A DNA stretch of 64,000 nucleotides from Parvularculaceae bacterium (GCA_021776475.1 JAJFFV010000005.1:992001-1056000), one strand, 5' to 3'. Shown: positions 20,688 through 31,116, counted from the first letter of the stretch. A program made the numbers and translations. Notes: generated from the sequence alone by a model not told the origin.

Positions 20688-22808
20688 ATGTTCAATATAA
20701 CTCGAAAATCTATCGAATGGGCCGGCCGGACGCTGACCCTTGAAACAGGGCGTATTGCCCGCCAGGCCGACGGGGCCGTGCTCGCCACCTATGGTGAGAC
20801 CACCGTGCTGGCCGCCGTCACTGGCCGCCGCGAACAAAAACCGGGAATGGATTTCTTCCCCTTGACGGTCAATTATCAGGAAAAGACATACGCTGCCGGC
20901 AAGGTTCCCGGCGGTTTTTTTAAGCGTGAAGGACGTCCGTCAGAAAAAGAGACACTGGTCTCGCGTCTGATTGACCGGCCGATCCGCCCACTATTTGTCT
21001 CTGGCTTCAAAAACGAAGTGCAGGTGATCTGTACCGTGATGAGCCACGATATGGAAAATGACCCGGATATGGTTGCAATGGTTGCTGCGTCTGCGGCGCT
21101 GACAATTTCCGGCTTGCCATTTATGGGACCTATCGCTGGCGCTCGCGTTGGCTATATCAACGGCGAATACAAGCTCAACCCGACAATGGACGAGATGGAA
21201 GAAAGTAAGCTCGATCTTGTGATGGCCGGGACCGCGGATGCTGTGATGATGGTCGAATCTCAGGCGAAAGAACTTTCAGAAGACGTTATGCTCGGCGCCG
21301 TTGTCGCGGGTCACGCTGCTGCTAAGGAGGCGATCGACCTGATTATTTCGTTGGCCGAAGAATGCGCCAAAGAGCCGTGGGATTATTCAGCGCCTGACTT
21401 TTCAGACTATGAAGGTCGCGTGCGGAAATTGGCGGAAGCTGGTCTTCGTGACGGCTACAAAGAAACCGTCAAGCAGGTTCGCCAGGAAAAAATTTCTGAA
21501 ACGAAAGATGCTGTCTACGCCGCGTTATGTGCGGATGATGACGAAAATGCGATCGACCGAAGTATTGTCGGCAGCATTTTGAAATCTGTTGAAAGCGACA
21601 TTGTTCGTAACGGTATTCTTGATACCGGTGAGCGGATTGACGGTAGGGATACAAAAACCGTTCGGCCGATTGTTTCAGAAGTTGGTATACTGCCACGCAC
21701 GCATGGATCGGCTCTCTTCACCAGAGGCGAAACCCAGGCGATTGTGGTTGCAACACTCGGCACGGCAGATGATGAGCAGTTCATCGATGCTCTGGAGGGA
21801 ACGTATAAAGAAAACTTCCTCCTGCATTATAACTTCCCGCCATACTCGGTTGGCGAAACCGGCCGCACAGGCTTCGTTGGACGGCGTGAAGTCGGCCACG
21901 GCAAGCTTGCTTGGCGGGCGATGAAGGCTGTCCTGCCGTCGCAGGAAGAATTCCCGTATGTGTTGCGTCTTGTCTCCGAGATCACGGAATCCAACGGCTC
22001 GTCGTCGATGGCGACAGTTTGCGGCTCGTCTCTTGCCTTAATGGATGCAGGTGTGCCGATTAAGCGTGCAGTTGCCGGTATCGCCATGGGCCTGATCCTC
22101 GAAGGTGACCGTTTTGCAGTTCTGTCAGATATTCTGGGTGATGAAGATCATCTGGGGGACATGGACTTCAAAGTAGCCGGAACTGAAGAGGGCGTAACCT
22201 CGCTGCAAATGGATATCAAGATTGCCGGGATTACCGAAGAGATCATGAAAACGGCCCTTGCCCAGGCACATGATGGCCGCAAGCATATCCTTGGCGAAAT
22301 GGCGAAAGCGATTGCTGACTCGCGTGACGAGGTTGGTGAATTTGCGCCGCGTATTGAAACCATGCAGATCGCCACCGATAAAATCCGCGAAGTGATCGGT
22401 ACAGGCGGTAAAGTGATCCGCGAGATCGTTGAGTTGTCTGGTGCCAAGGTCAACATTGACGACGAAGGTGTGATCAAGATCGCCTCGGCCGACAAATCGA
22501 GCATTGATGACGCAATCCGCCGCATCAAGGCAATTGTCGATGAGCCTGAAGTTGGTGAGATCTATCAGGGTACAGTGGTTAAAACTGTCGACTTCGGTGC
22601 GTTTGTCAACTTCTTCGGTGCCAAAGACGGCCTGGTTCATATTTCACAACTGGAGGAAAACCGCGTCAACAAGACAACCGATGTTGTCAATGAAGGCGAC
22701 AAGGTATTCGTTAAACTTCTTGGCTTTGATGACCGCGGCAAGGTTCGCTTGTCCATGAAGGTTGTCGATCAGGAAACCGGCAAAGAGATCGCTAACGACG
22801 ACGGCTAG
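20688..22808 (+). CDS. pnp: Polyribonucleotide nucleotidyltransferase (PNPase)
   Basis: 706 residues. Two RNase-PH-like cores (the first with [20 protein letters not shown], the second with [18 protein letters not shown]) flank a helical linker. A KH domain ([20 protein letters not shown]) and an S1 domain ([20 protein letters not shown]) follow. It degrades RNA phosphorolytically 3' to 5' and works in the RNase E degradosome. A weak 5-bp hairpin (GAGGG 20619-20623 with CCCTC 20631-20635) lies in the leader; whether it serves PNPase autocontrol is unknown. Confidence 0.98.
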   Translation: MFNITRKSIEWAGRTLTLETGRIARQADGAVLATYGETTVLAAVTGRREQKPGMDFFPLTVNYQEKTYAAGKVPGGFFKREGRPSEKETLVSRLIDRPIRPLFVSGFKNEVQVICTVMSHDMENDPDMVAMVAASAALTISGLPFMGPIAGARVGYINGEYKLNPTMDEMEESKLDLVMAGTADAVMMVESQAKELSEDVMLGAVVAGHAAAKEAIDLIISLAEECAKEPWDYSAPDFSDYEGRVRKLAEAGLRDGYKETVKQVRQEKISETKDAVYAALCADDDENAIDRSIVGSILKSVESDIVRNGILDTGERIDGRDTKTVRPIVSEVGILPRTHGSALFTRGETQAIVVATLGTADDEQFIDALEGTYKENFLLHYNFPPYSVGETGRTGFVGRREVGHGKLAWRAMKAVLPSQEEFPYVLRLVSEITESNGSSSMATVCGSSLALMDAGVPIKRAVAGIAMGLILEGDRFAVLSDILGDEDHLGDMDFKVAGTEEGVTSLQMDIKIAGITEEIMKTALAQAHDGRKHILGEMAKAIADSRDEVGEFAPRIETMQIATDKIREVIGTGGKVIREIVELSGAKVNIDDEGVIKIASADKSSIDDAIRRIKAIVDEPEVGEIYQGTVVKTVDFGAFVNFFGAKDGLVHISQLEENRVNKTTDVVNEGDKVFVKLLGFDDRGKVRLSMKVVDQETGKEIANDDG

Positions 22809-22834
22809 GTTTCAGCCGACTGACCACAGAAGAG

Positions 22835-22868
22835 AGGCCGTCGCTCGACAAGTGCGGCGGCCTTGGTC
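22835..22868 (+). terminator. Candidate terminator after pnp
   Basis: AGGCCGTCGC (22835-22844) pairs with GCGGCGGCCT (22854-22863), with one non-Watson-Crick pair, across a 9-base loop. The following T-run is poor (TTGGTC), so termination may be partial or Rho-aided. Confidence 0.5.
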
Positions 22869-23002
22869 ATAGGTGCTCTTGGATATCTTGGTCGTTACTG
22901 ATTGTCACAAGATGTGATCGCTCGTTTAGTCGTCACGCGCAAAAAAGACTTAATTTCGTATTCATCCTGTGGTGATATGATTTTATCACAGGGATTTAAG
23001 TG

Positions 23003-23692
23003 ATGTTGTTCGTTGAGCGTACCAAACCGGATGTGCACACAGACCTCGAAGAGGTTGTGCACGCTGCCAGCCACGGTTTGGGAATAATACTCGCGGTTGT
23101 TGCACTGATCGTACTGGTCGCCAAAGCAGCAATAATGGGCGGCACCAAAGAGGTCATCGCGGTCTCTGTCTTCGCGGTCAGTGCGCTTATCCTCTATGCC
23201 TGCTCAACGCTCTATCACGGTGCCTTCAAATCACGGTTTCAACCATTTCTCGAAACCATCGACCACTCAGCGATCTACGTCAAAATCGCCGGCAGCTACA
23301 CACCATTTGCATTGCTGACTTTGTCACCTGCTTCCGGCACCACAATACTGGTTCTGGTCTGGCTGCTGGCAATCGCCGGCATTTCGCTTAAATTTATGGC
23401 GCGATATCTGTCTGATAGACGCAAATATGACTGGATTTCCCTTGCCGGGTATCTCGCCATGGGGTGGATGGGCATTTTTGTTGCCGGCGAATTATGGAGT
23501 AGGCTGCCCGCATCAGGCTTTGCCTGGATGGTCGCAGGCGGCTTGTGTTTCACTGTCGGCGCTGCCTTTTATGCGTGGAAATCGCGCTCGTTTACCCATG
23601 CGATTTTCCATATGTTCGTTCTGGCAGGCAGCATCTGCCACTTCGTCGCTATTTACGGATACGTCCTGCATCCCGACGTCATTGGCGCTTGA
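23003..23692 (+). CDS. trhA: Haemolysin III / PAQR-family membrane protein TrhA
   Basis: 229 residues with seven membrane segments. The metal-site residues typical of PAQR/haemolysin III proteins are present: EEVVHAASHGLG, IDHSAIYVKIAGSYTPF and THAIFHMFVLAGSICHF. Bacterial members are thought to help membrane-energy or fluidity balance; true haemolytic activity is not implied. I chose the ATG at 23003 over a GTG directly before it; a GGGA lies about 9 bases upstream. It lies between pnp and the convergent fabI. Confidence 0.85.
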   Translation: MLFVERTKPDVHTDLEEVVHAASHGLGIILAVVALIVLVAKAAIMGGTKEVIAVSVFAVSALILYACSTLYHGAFKSRFQPFLETIDHSAIYVKIAGSYTPFALLTLSPASGTTILVLVWLLAIAGISLKFMARYLSDRRKYDWISLAGYLAMGWMGIFVAGELWSRLPASGFAWMVAGGLCFTVGAAFYAWKSRSFTHAIFHMFVLAGSICHFVAIYGYVLHPDVIGA

Positions 23693-23713
23693 ATAGATCC
23701 GTCTTTTCTACTG

Positions 23714-24532
23714 TTACTCCGCACCCGCATCGTCTTCCGGCATGCCGACAATGTGGAATCCGGCATCCACATGGTGGGTCTCGCCAGTGCAGGATTTTCC
23801 GAGATCAGACAGGAGATAGAGCGCTGCGCCGGCGACACCGACGGGATCAGTGTTTTCGCGCATCGGCGCCCAGGCTTTACCCTCTGACAGGAGACTGCGC
23901 GCACCGGAAATACCGCCTAAAGACAATGTCTTGATCGCACCAGCGGAGATGGCATTTACGCGAATGCCTTTCGGGCCAAGGTCCCGGGCGATATAGCGGG
24001 TTGATGCCTCGAGCGCTGCTTTGGCAACACCCATCACATTGTAATTCGGGATCACGCGCTCAGAGCCGAGATAGGTCAGAGTGATCATTGAGCCACCACC
24101 CTGCATCAGCTTCGATGCACGGTTCGCAGCATCAACGAACGAAAAGGCGGAAACATCCATCGCGGTCCGGAACGCTTCTCTACTGGTGTTTTCGACAAAC
24201 GACCCCTTCAGAGCGTCTTTGTCGGCAAATGCAATCGAATGGACCAGAAAATCAAGTCCGCCCCATTTATCTTCAATCACCCTGAAGGTGTCATCCATCG
24301 ACTGATCACTGGTGACGTCACATTCGACTAACAAGTCAGCACCGATACTTTCAACCAATGGACGCACGCGGCGCTCCAGTGCTTCGCCGACATACGTGAA
24401 GCCCAGCTCCGCTCCTTGCGCGTGCAGCTGCCGCGCGATCGCCCAAGCGATCGAATTCTTGTTGGCCACACCCATGATCAGGCCGCGTTTGCCTTTTAAC
24501 AGGTCTCCTTTTGGAAATTCGCTTGCACTCAT
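23714..24532 (-). CDS. fabI: Enoyl-[acyl-carrier-protein] reductase (NADH)
   Basis: 272 residues. The FabI short-chain dehydrogenase fold has the atypical cofactor motif GLIMGVANKNSIAWAIA. SIAFADKDALKG carries the first conserved loop, and the catalytic Tyr-X6-Lys is YNVMGVAK. It completes each round of fatty-acid elongation and is the target class of triclosan. An AGGA lies 6 bases before the ATG. fabB and fabA lie 2 kb upstream on the same strand, with an unusual membrane-protein cassette in between. Confidence 0.96.
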   Translation of the reverse strand: MSASEFPKGDLLKGKRGLIMGVANKNSIAWAIARQLHAQGAELGFTYVGEALERRVRPLVESIGADLLVECDVTSDQSMDDTFRVIEDKWGGLDFLVHSIAFADKDALKGSFVENTSREAFRTAMDVSAFSFVDAANRASKLMQGGGSMITLTYLGSERVIPNYNVMGVAKAALEASTRYIARDLGPKGIRVNAISAGAIKTLSLGGISGARSLLSEGKAWAPMRENTDPVGVAGAALYLLSDLGKSCTGETHHVDAGFHIVGMPEDDAGAE

Positions 24533-24616
24533 GGCATGTCCTTTCAGAAGGTTGTTGATGGCATTTATAGGGGGCTCGCTCGGCGGGTCCAGCGGTTTGT
24601 GAGCGGCGCGCGATCC

Positions 24617-25423
24617 TTAGCTGAGGAACGGATGGCCGTTTAGCGCTTGCACGAAAGTGGCAATACTTGTACCGGCGACGAGGAAGAGAACGACATAAAC
24701 CGGCCATCTTGCGGCAGCATTTTTTGCGCCCAACAGCCGGTCAGCTAGGAGGCCGGTCAGCGGCAAGATTTGCAAAAGGTGGGTTGCAAAAAAATGAGCC
24801 ACGCGCAGGTCGCCGCCGGAACGAGACCAACCGGTAATAACCAGGCCACCCGCATCGCTCACTTGCCCGCTCGTCCAGTGTCCACCACTTGAACTCATAT
24901 AGCCTGCAAACAGTAGCGTCAGCAGGGAGCCAAAAAGGAAACCAGTAGCGATACCACGTTTCAAACCGCTTCCGCCTTCAAACTCCCGGGCGGAGCGGAG
25001 AAACCGAAACCCGAGGTAGATTGCGGGTAACAACATCGTCACAGCACCCAAGCCCATCAGAGCATAGATCAAAGCATCCGTGGGCGTCTCATAATTGAAA
25101 TGTGATGCTCGGGCTTGCGCGGCGCGCCATGTAATGATGACAATTTCAAACAGGGAGGCGAGGGCCGAGGCCCAAACCAGAAAGCCAAAAACCGGCTTGC
25201 GGCGATCTGCAGCCTGCATCAGTTGTGCCACAATATACAGCGTGAAGAGATGCAGGGCTGTGGATGCCTGAAACTTCAACGGTTTGATCCAGACATTGAT
25301 CTCGTTGAAGGTCCGTTCCTCAAACAGCAATGCCGCAACAGTTGGAACTGCAAACGCAAGAATCAGGAAACCGGATTGCAGCCAGATACGATCAACGGTG
25401 GGTTTTTGAGCGCTCACTTTCAA
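24617..25423 (-). CDS. Polytopic membrane protein of unknown function
   Basis: 268 residues with about seven membrane segments. Paired histidines inside or beside helices (ALHLFTLYIVAQL, VAHFFATHLLQIL) resemble haem- or metal-binding arrangements, but I do not recognise the family and this is only a resemblance. The start is a TTG at 25423: GGAG lies 6 bases upstream, inside the end of the preceding gene, and only 2 bp separate the two genes. A GTG two codons later is the alternative. Coupled translation with the ABA4-like gene is likely, so the two proteins probably act together. Confidence 0.7.
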   Translation of the reverse strand: MKVSAQKPTVDRIWLQSGFLILAFAVPTVAALLFEERTFNEINVWIKPLKFQASTALHLFTLYIVAQLMQAADRRKPVFGFLVWASALASLFEIVIITWRAAQARASHFNYETPTDALIYALMGLGAVTMLLPAIYLGFRFLRSAREFEGGSGLKRGIATGFLFGSLLTLLFAGYMSSSGGHWTSGQVSDAGGLVITGWSRSGGDLRVAHFFATHLLQILPLTGLLADRLLGAKNAAARWPVYVVLFLVAGTSIATFVQALNGHPFLS

Positions 25424-25425
25424 AA

Positions 25426-25896
25426 CTATCTCCGCGATCCAAACAACGAAAGACCGCCGCGCACCATTTGAAACACTAGCAACCCTGCCGGGCCAAACAT
25501 GAAAGTGAGGGCGAGGATTGGGACCTGGAGAATCCGGTGAATGCCGATCTCATCAGCTTTGCTGGCAATGACGGTGCCAACGAAAAGATCAAAGGCTAGA
25601 TAATGAAACCAGCCAGCGACAAGCACGGTGTCACTGGTGAATAGCTGGCGCACGCCATCGAGTGAACTGAAATCACCACCACTGCCGCCAAAGCCCGAGA
25701 ATACGAGCCCGCTATAGGCAATCGCCAAAAGAATAGGAATAATCAGAGTGGGAAGGGATTGAAGGGCTGGCCAGAGCTTTTCGAGGAAGGATATGCGCCT
25801 GGGCAACAAGATCAAAATGATCCAGCCGACCATCGCAGCCATGTTGCCGACCTTGAACAGGTTTTCCAGAGACGGTGTATCGAACGCAAATAACAT
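25426..25896 (-). CDS. ABA4-like family membrane protein (DUF4281)
   Basis: 156 residues, four or five membrane segments. The central block WFHYLAFDLFVGTVIASKADE matches the ABA4/DUF4281 family, named after the plant protein needed for neoxanthin formation; bacterial members have no settled role. The downstream protein starts 2 bp after its stop. A carotenoid or lipid role is conceivable, but nothing else in the window shows carotenoid genes. GGAAG lies about 6 bases before the ATG. Confidence 0.8.
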   Translation of the reverse strand: MLFAFDTPSLENLFKVGNMAAMVGWIILILLPRRISFLEKLWPALQSLPTLIIPILLAIAYSGLVFSGFGGSGGDFSSLDGVRQLFTSDTVLVAGWFHYLAFDLFVGTVIASKADEIGIHRILQVPILALTFMFGPAGLLVFQMVRGGLSLFGSRR

Positions 25897-26019
25897 GGAA
25901 TTCTTCCCTTTTTACGACAGCCTAAAACAATAGAACGACTTTGAAGAATTGCCAAATGGAGGCTTTAATCTCCAGGCTTTGGTGCTACACTCCACCCGGG
26001 CTATCGGGGAGGGTGAGCC

Positions 26020-26604
26020 ATGTTGCAATACCGGCGGCGCGATAATTTTCTGGACAAGGTTGAGCGTGTGTACCAGATTTCTGGTGGCTGCATAACCGAA
26101 ATCCGGCCGCACAAGACCACTGAAATCATGTTTGCCGATGTGGTGGAGTTCCGGCTGTGTTATTTACCGACAGCTGAAAAACCGAACCGCTATATGGTTA
26201 CGGTCAAGAACACCAAGGGTGAATGCATTCAGTTCGACAATATGCACCATCGGGCCAAGGGCGGTCTCGAGGAGCGTTCACAGGCTTATCGTGATTTTGT
26301 TTCGGTACTGATCGATGAATTAAGATCCGCTCAACCAAATTTGATCGTGCGCTCTGGCGGCGCACGCTGGTATTACGCATTACGGCTGGCCGGTGGGTTG
26401 ACGGTTTTTACAACGGTGATCGCTGGGCTGATATTTATACCAATGCCAGATGGCTGGATGTCACCTGCTGGGCTCATCAAGGTAGGGGCTCTCGTGGTTC
26501 TTTTACCCCTACTTCTACGCTGGGTTGTCAAGATCAAGCCGAAGATTTATCCGATTGCGGACTTGCCGGATCGGGTGTTGCCGTCAGCAACGGTAATGGC
26601 CTGA
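26020..26604 (+). CDS. Conserved hypothetical protein with PH-like domain and two membrane helices
   Basis: 194 residues. The N-terminal 110 residues look like a beta-rich, PH-like fold (strands such as IMFADVVEFRLCYLP and NRYMVTVKNTKGECIQF, closing helix YRDFVSVLIDELRSA). Two C-terminal membrane segments follow (about 125-145 and 150-168). It would be anchored in the inner membrane with the fold in the cytoplasm. GGGGAGGGT lies close before the ATG. No function can be assigned. It is divergent from the ABA4-like pair and convergent with fabB. Confidence 0.65.
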   Translation: MLQYRRRDNFLDKVERVYQISGGCITEIRPHKTTEIMFADVVEFRLCYLPTAEKPNRYMVTVKNTKGECIQFDNMHHRAKGGLEERSQAYRDFVSVLIDELRSAQPNLIVRSGGARWYYALRLAGGLTVFTTVIAGLIFIPMPDGWMSPAGLIKVGALVVLLPLLLRWVVKIKPKIYPIADLPDRVLPSATVMA

Positions 26605-26605
26605 C

Positions 26606-27826
26606 TTAACCGTGATATCGTCCGACGGCGAGGCAGGCATTGGTGCCGCCAAAACCGAATGAATTGGTGAGAAAGCAATCAAGTCCTGCGTTATCTATTC
26701 GTTCGCGGACAATCGGCAGGTCTTCGAACTCAGGATCAATTTCTTCTATGTTCGCTGAAGCCGCGATGAAGTCTTCATTCATCATCAATAGGGAAAAAAT
26801 CGTTTCCTGCGCGCCAACCGCGCCGAGGGAATGCCCGGTGAGAGATTTGGTCGACGAAAAGTGGGGAATCTTATCCCCAAATACTTCCCGGATCGCCCCG
26901 GTCTCCTGCGTATCACCAACCGGTGTCGAGGTGCCGTGGGTGTTGATATAGTTGACCGGCCGATCAACCGTCTCCAGCGCTAGGTTCATACAGCGAACTG
27001 CCCCTTCGCCCGACGGTGCGACCATATCATATCCGTCGGAATTGGCGGCATAGCCGATAACCTCGCCGTAAATAGTAGCGCCGCGCGCTATCGCACGATC
27101 CAGCTCTTCAACAACAACAACTGCGGCACCACCAGCAATGACGAAACCATCCCTATGCGCATCATATGCTCTTGATGCGGTCGCTGGCGAATCGTTGAAC
27201 TTTGTCGACATGGCACCCATAGCATCAAACAGGTTGGAGAGTGTCCAGTCGAGCTCTTCGCCGCCGCCGGCAAAAATCACATCCTGCTTACCAAGAGCCA
27301 CCTGTTCGTAGGCATGGCCGATGCAATGGACCGATGTCGCACAGGCAGACGAAATCGAATAGTTGAGCCCGAGAATCTTGAACGGCACAGCAAGGGTGGC
27401 TGAATTGGTCGAGCTCATCGCTTTGGGCACAGCGAACGGGCCGATCCTTTTTGGCCCCTTCTCGCGCGTCGTTGCAGCGGCCTCGACGATCGCTCTGGTT
27501 GATGGCCCGCCTGACCCCATCACGAGCCCGGTTCGCGGATGGCTGACTTCGGCTTCCTCAAGCCCTGAATCCTTGATCGCCTGCTGCATGGCGATGTAAT
27601 TCCAGGCTGCGCCTTCGCCCATGAATCTGAGGGCACGTTTGTCTACCAGGTCGGCAATGTTCAACTCCGGCGGTCGCCCAAAGACCTGGCAGCGAAACCC
27701 TAATTCGGCATATTCTTCGGCCCGGCTAATCCCGGAGCGGCTTTCACGCAGTGATAGCGTGACTTGCTTCGTTGAATTGCCGATAGAGGAAACAATCCCC
27801 ATTCCTGTAATAACGACGCGCCGCAT
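26606..27826 (-). CDS. fabB: 3-oxoacyl-[acyl-carrier-protein] synthase I
   Basis: 406 residues. The condensing-enzyme triad is visible: Cys in [10 protein letters not shown], His in [11 protein letters not shown] and His in [11 protein letters not shown]. The N-terminus [16 protein letters not shown] is typical of FabB. FabB elongates the cis-3-decenoyl-ACP made by FabA, so the pair makes unsaturated fatty acids. AGGAG lies about 5 bases upstream of the ATG. fabA is 62 bp upstream, in the same operon. Confidence 0.96.
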   Translation of the reverse strand: MRRVVITGMGIVSSIGNSTKQVTLSLRESRSGISRAEEYAELGFRCQVFGRPPELNIADLVDKRALRFMGEGAAWNYIAMQQAIKDSGLEEAEVSHPRTGLVMGSGGPSTRAIVEAAATTREKGPKRIGPFAVPKAMSSTNSATLAVPFKILGLNYSISSACATSVHCIGHAYEQVALGKQDVIFAGGGEELDWTLSNLFDAMGAMSTKFNDSPATASRAYDAHRDGFVIAGGAAVVVVEELDRAIARGATIYGEVIGYAANSDGYDMVAPSGEGAVRCMNLALETVDRPVNYINTHGTSTPVGDTQETGAIREVFGDKIPHFSSTKSLTGHSLGAVGAQETIFSLLMMNEDFIAASANIEEIDPEFEDLPIVRERIDNAGLDCFLTNSFGFGGTNACLAVGRYHG

Positions 27827-27888
27827 GCGGTCTCCTGACGGTTGTCTCTCGAACTTTACGGTTTTTTTCCTGACAGTGGAAGCGCGGC

Positions 27889-28416
27889 TTACATGGCGCC
27901 GGCTTGTAGTGCTTCCTGTGAGAACAGGCCGACCCTGAGGTCTTTGGCCTGATATATGGGCTTGTCATCGACAAACATCTCCCCATCCGCGATCCCGAGA
28001 ATGAGCTTGCCGCGCATCATCCGGCGAATGTGGATTTCATATCTGATCAGCTTTGCTGAAGGCATTACCTGCCCAGAAAACTTTATTTCCTTTGCACCTA
28101 AGGCTCGTCCCGAGCCAGGTTCACCTGACCAAGTCAGAAAGAAACCGACCAGTTGCCATAAGGCGTCGAGACCAAGACAGCCGGGCATCACTGGGTCATT
28201 CGGGAAATGGCATTCGAAAAACCACAAATCCTTATGGATATCCAGCTCGGCACTGATGTGCCCCTTATTGTAGTTACCACCATCCGGCCGGATCGATGTA
28301 ATCCGGTCGAACATCAACATCGGTGGAACCGGTAATTGTGCTGTTCCTGCACCGCGCAGTCCGTGCATGCCGCAGTCGATCAGCTCTTCTTTGTTGAAAC
28401 TGTGCTTGCTGGTCAT
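27889..28416 (-). CDS. fabA: 3-hydroxydecanoyl-[acyl-carrier-protein] dehydratase/isomerase
   Basis: 175 residues. The active-site His lies in [20 protein letters not shown], with the Asp in [12 protein letters not shown], both diagnostic of FabA. It dehydrates 3-hydroxydecanoyl-ACP and isomerises the product to the cis-3 form, the branch point to unsaturated fatty acids. It is the first gene of the fabA-fabB unit. The 277 bases upstream (28417-28693) hold no gene I can support and probably carry the promoter. Confidence 0.96.
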   Translation of the reverse strand: MTSKHSFNKEELIDCGMHGLRGAGTAQLPVPPMLMFDRITSIRPDGGNYNKGHISAELDIHKDLWFFECHFPNDPVMPGCLGLDALWQLVGFFLTWSGEPGSGRALGAKEIKFSGQVMPSAKLIRYEIHIRRMMRGKLILGIADGEMFVDDKPIYQAKDLRVGLFSQEALQAGAM

Positions 28417-28693
28417 CCGTCATCTTTCTGCGAGAATATGGTGGGCGGCCGAACCGGCCTTGAAGGGTCTTATCTAATGGGCAGGACAGCAAGCGTCAAT
28501 GACACCGCGGGGTCGCAACATGTCGCGCGTAAGGTCAAAACGCTAACAAGAAGACAGCGCTTTGGAGCTTGAAGGATGCGCGTTCATTTTATGCCAAAAC
28601 AGGTCTGACGGCCGATCGAGGATCTGCCGGGATACCGGGCGGGGAGTATCAAAATCGGGATTGTTCTCTAACTGTGGCCGTGAGCGGGTCGGC

Positions 28694-29188
28694 TCAGTTT
28701 GTGCCCCACAAGGCGTTTTGCGGTACCCAGCCGCGGTAGTCACTCGTGCGAACCCGGCACCAACGTCGCTCGCAAATTTCGGACCGCACAATTACCCCTT
28801 GCTGCAGGATTGCACGACCACTGGCATCAGGATTGGCTGCTCTGCGCATCAGTACACCGCCGTCACGCGTAATCATCACCATATTGGAGCTGACCAGTTG
28901 CGACCGATGTACCCACGTTGTCATGCCTTCCGGGTCTTCTACTTGACGCCAGACATTGTCCCGTGTTTCGGCAATGACCTTGACCGGCAGGTTCTGGCGC
29001 TTGAAAATATATCGTACAGGGTAGTCGAAGGAGGGCCCGAGCCGTCCCCATGTTTCGCTGTTCTTGAGGTTAACAAAGCGCGGAACAGGCAGGCCGGAGT
29101 GTCCCGTCCGTGGCTCCTGCGCCAGTGCAGCGAAACTTGTTAAGAAAAGTAAACACACGAGGGTCAGTAAAGTCAGTGAGTTGCGCAT
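28694..29188 (-). CDS. Secreted SH3-domain protein
   Basis: 164 residues with a signal peptide (cleavage near ALA|QEP). Two bacterial SH3-like repeats follow: a first with RYIFKRQNLPVKVIAETRDN and WRQVEDPEGMTTWVHRSQL, a second with RAILQQGVIVRSEIC and WCRVRTSDYRGWVP. Such proteins lie in the periplasm and may bind peptidoglycan. The gene sits between fabA and a divergent 2-hydroxyacid dehydrogenase, a neighbourhood recurring in Alphaproteobacteria. Confidence 0.85.
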   Translation of the reverse strand: MRNSLTLLTLVCLLFLTSFAALAQEPRTGHSGLPVPRFVNLKNSETWGRLGPSFDYPVRYIFKRQNLPVKVIAETRDNVWRQVEDPEGMTTWVHRSQLVSSNMVMITRDGGVLMRRAANPDASGRAILQQGVIVRSEICERRWCRVRTSDYRGWVPQNALWGTN

Positions 29189-29295
29189 AATGTCAGGCCA
29201 CGCTTCGGATTGTTAACAACGGATGAAACAGTTACAGACAAACACCACAGAGCCGTTAAAGTGTGGTTAAGAATGAGTGGAGACCTGGATTTTCC

Positions 29296-30285
29296 ATGAC
29301 CGAGAAGCGTCCGAAGGTCACGGTTACAAGAAAACTGCCGCCAGAGGTAGAAGCACGCTTTGCGGCACTATTCGATGTTGTGCCGTGTACAAATGACCAG
29401 CCTATGAGCCGGGCAGAATTGCTTGAGGCCGCACAGAATTGCGATATTCTCGCTTGCACGCTCGGGGATATGATGGATGAGACTTTTTTGGTTGAAGCTG
29501 CCGGCCGGTTGAAACTGATCGCCAATTTCGGCGCCGGTGTCGATCATATTGATGTTAAAGCAGCCGCTGTTTGCGGGATCACGGTGACCAATACACCGTC
29601 AGTTCTGGCGGAAGATGCAGCTGACATGGCAATGGCATTAATTCTTGCTGTACCGCGCCGTCTCGTTGAAGGGGTAAAAGCTCTGCAAGACGGTCTATTC
29701 GTTGGCTGGTCACCGACCTGGATGTTGGGTCGCAGTGTGCGCAGTAAGAAGCTCGGCATTATTGGTCTTGGCCGTGTCGGCCAGGCGATCGCCCGCCGAG
29801 CGCAGGCATTCGGTCTTTCCATTCACTACCACAATCGGCATCAGATTAATCAGCACATTGAAAACGAACTTGAGGCTACTTACTGGGAGAGTCTCGATCA
29901 GATGCTGGCAAATGTCGATATTGTCTCGGTCAATTGCCCACAAACACCTGCCACGTTTCACCTTTTGTCGAGCCGCCGCTTAAAACTTCTAAGGCCGGAA
30001 GCCTATGTCGTCAATATTTCGCGCGGCGATATCATCGACGAAGAGGCGCTCGCCGACATGATTGCAGACGGGCAGCTTGCCGGAGCCGGGCTTGATGTGT
30101 TTTCGAGGGAACCCGCTGTCAATGCGAAACTGATGCAAGCACCGAATGTTGTCCTCCTTCCACACATGGCCTCGGCCACCAAAGAAGCCAGGGATGATAT
30201 GGGTGAGCGTATGCTGATCAATATCAAGATGTTTGCTGACGGCCATAAACCGCCGGACCGGATTATTCCGGAGATGCTCAACTGA
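29296..30285 (+). CDS. D-2-hydroxyacid dehydrogenase (glyoxylate/hydroxypyruvate reductase type)
   Basis: 329 residues from the ATG at 29296; a GTG at 29263 would add 11 residues that do not look conserved. The NAD fold reads LGIIGLGRVGQAIARRA. The catalytic Arg lies in VNISRGDIIDE, the Glu in LDVFSREPAVN and the His in LLPHMASATKEARDDM. The family reduces glyoxylate, hydroxypyruvate or related acids; the exact substrate is not certain. It is divergent from the SH3 gene. Confidence 0.88.
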   Translation: MTEKRPKVTVTRKLPPEVEARFAALFDVVPCTNDQPMSRAELLEAAQNCDILACTLGDMMDETFLVEAAGRLKLIANFGAGVDHIDVKAAAVCGITVTNTPSVLAEDAADMAMALILAVPRRLVEGVKALQDGLFVGWSPTWMLGRSVRSKKLGIIGLGRVGQAIARRAQAFGLSIHYHNRHQINQHIENELEATYWESLDQMLANVDIVSVNCPQTPATFHLLSSRRLKLLRPEAYVVNISRGDIIDEEALADMIADGQLAGAGLDVFSREPAVNAKLMQAPNVVLLPHMASATKEARDDMGERMLINIKMFADGHKPPDRIIPEMLN

Positions 30286-30296
30286 GTTAGCTGCAC

Positions 30297-31106
30297 TCAT
30301 TTGACGTTGGCAAACAATTCCTCATGCCGTACACGGATTTGCGGCCAAAGATCAGCAGCTTTTGGCACATCAAGACCAAAAGTTACGTTCAGAGTTTCGA
30401 TCAACTCACTTGCTGAGCCCAAGAGTTTTTTCTTGTCGCCGCTTTGGTGGGCGTGTTTCAGTAGCCGCCCGCGTAAGGAAATGTGACTGTCTGCGCGCCG
30501 TGTTTGCACAACGAGATTTCGCACAAACGGCGATCCGGGGCTGGTTTGCAGGTCCTGGCATATACCTGACAGAAGGTCTTCATTCGCTGCTGCCGTCGTA
30601 AAATCAAAACTGAACGGGTCAGCATTGATTGTTTCGGTGAAGCGCCAATATTCACCGTCCACTTGTTCAAGAGAAATACGGTACGGCAGATGTTCTGCGG
30701 TACCATGCATTATCGGCAAGGACGACGTCAGACTACCGCCAAAACCAACATCAATAAGATGCGCGCCTTCGCATTCAACCAGCAGACACAGGTGATTGCC
30801 GAGCACTTCATCGCCACGTTGGTCTCGCATCACACCGGCGGACAGGCGCCGCACATCAAATCCGATCTCGCCCAAAACCCAACCGAACAATCCGTTCATT
30901 TCATAGCACCAGCCGCCACGCCTGCGTACAACGATCTTGTCGTAGGCCGCCTCGATATCTGTTGTCAGCGGTGTGCCGAGTTGCACATCAAGATTTTCGA
31001 ACGGCACTGCCGTAACGTGTGTACGAATCAATGCGTTGAGGCCCTCCAGGTCCGCGCACGGCGTCCCGTCGAAACCTACTCTGTCGAGATAGGACTGAAG
31101 GTTCAC
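30297..31106 (-). CDS. Arylamine N-acetyltransferase
   Basis: 269 residues. The NAT catalytic triad is complete: Cys67 in RGGWCYEMNGLFGW, His105 in LGNHLCLLV and Asp119 in LIDVGFGG. The family acetylates aromatic amines and hydrazines from acetyl-CoA or propionyl-CoA; the natural substrate is unknown. The start is a GTG at 31106 without a clear ribosome site, 10 bp after the YceI-family stop, so translation is probably coupled to that gene. p-Aminobenzoate is a classic NAT substrate, and a PABA operon lies 20 kb away; any link is a guess. Confidence 0.92.
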   Translation of the reverse strand: MNLQSYLDRVGFDGTPCADLEGLNALIRTHVTAVPFENLDVQLGTPLTTDIEAAYDKIVVRRRGGWCYEMNGLFGWVLGEIGFDVRRLSAGVMRDQRGDEVLGNHLCLLVECEGAHLIDVGFGGSLTSSLPIMHGTAEHLPYRISLEQVDGEYWRFTETINADPFSFDFTTAAANEDLLSGICQDLQTSPGSPFVRNLVVQTRRADSHISLRGRLLKHAHQSGDKKKLLGSASELIETLNVTFGLDVPKAADLWPQIRVRHEELFANVK

Positions 31107-31116
31107 TGGAGCATGT

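Noticed and set aside
28562-29143. 193-codon open frame on the plus strand
   Set aside because: It lies antisense to the SH3-domain gene, which has a signal peptide and recognised repeats.
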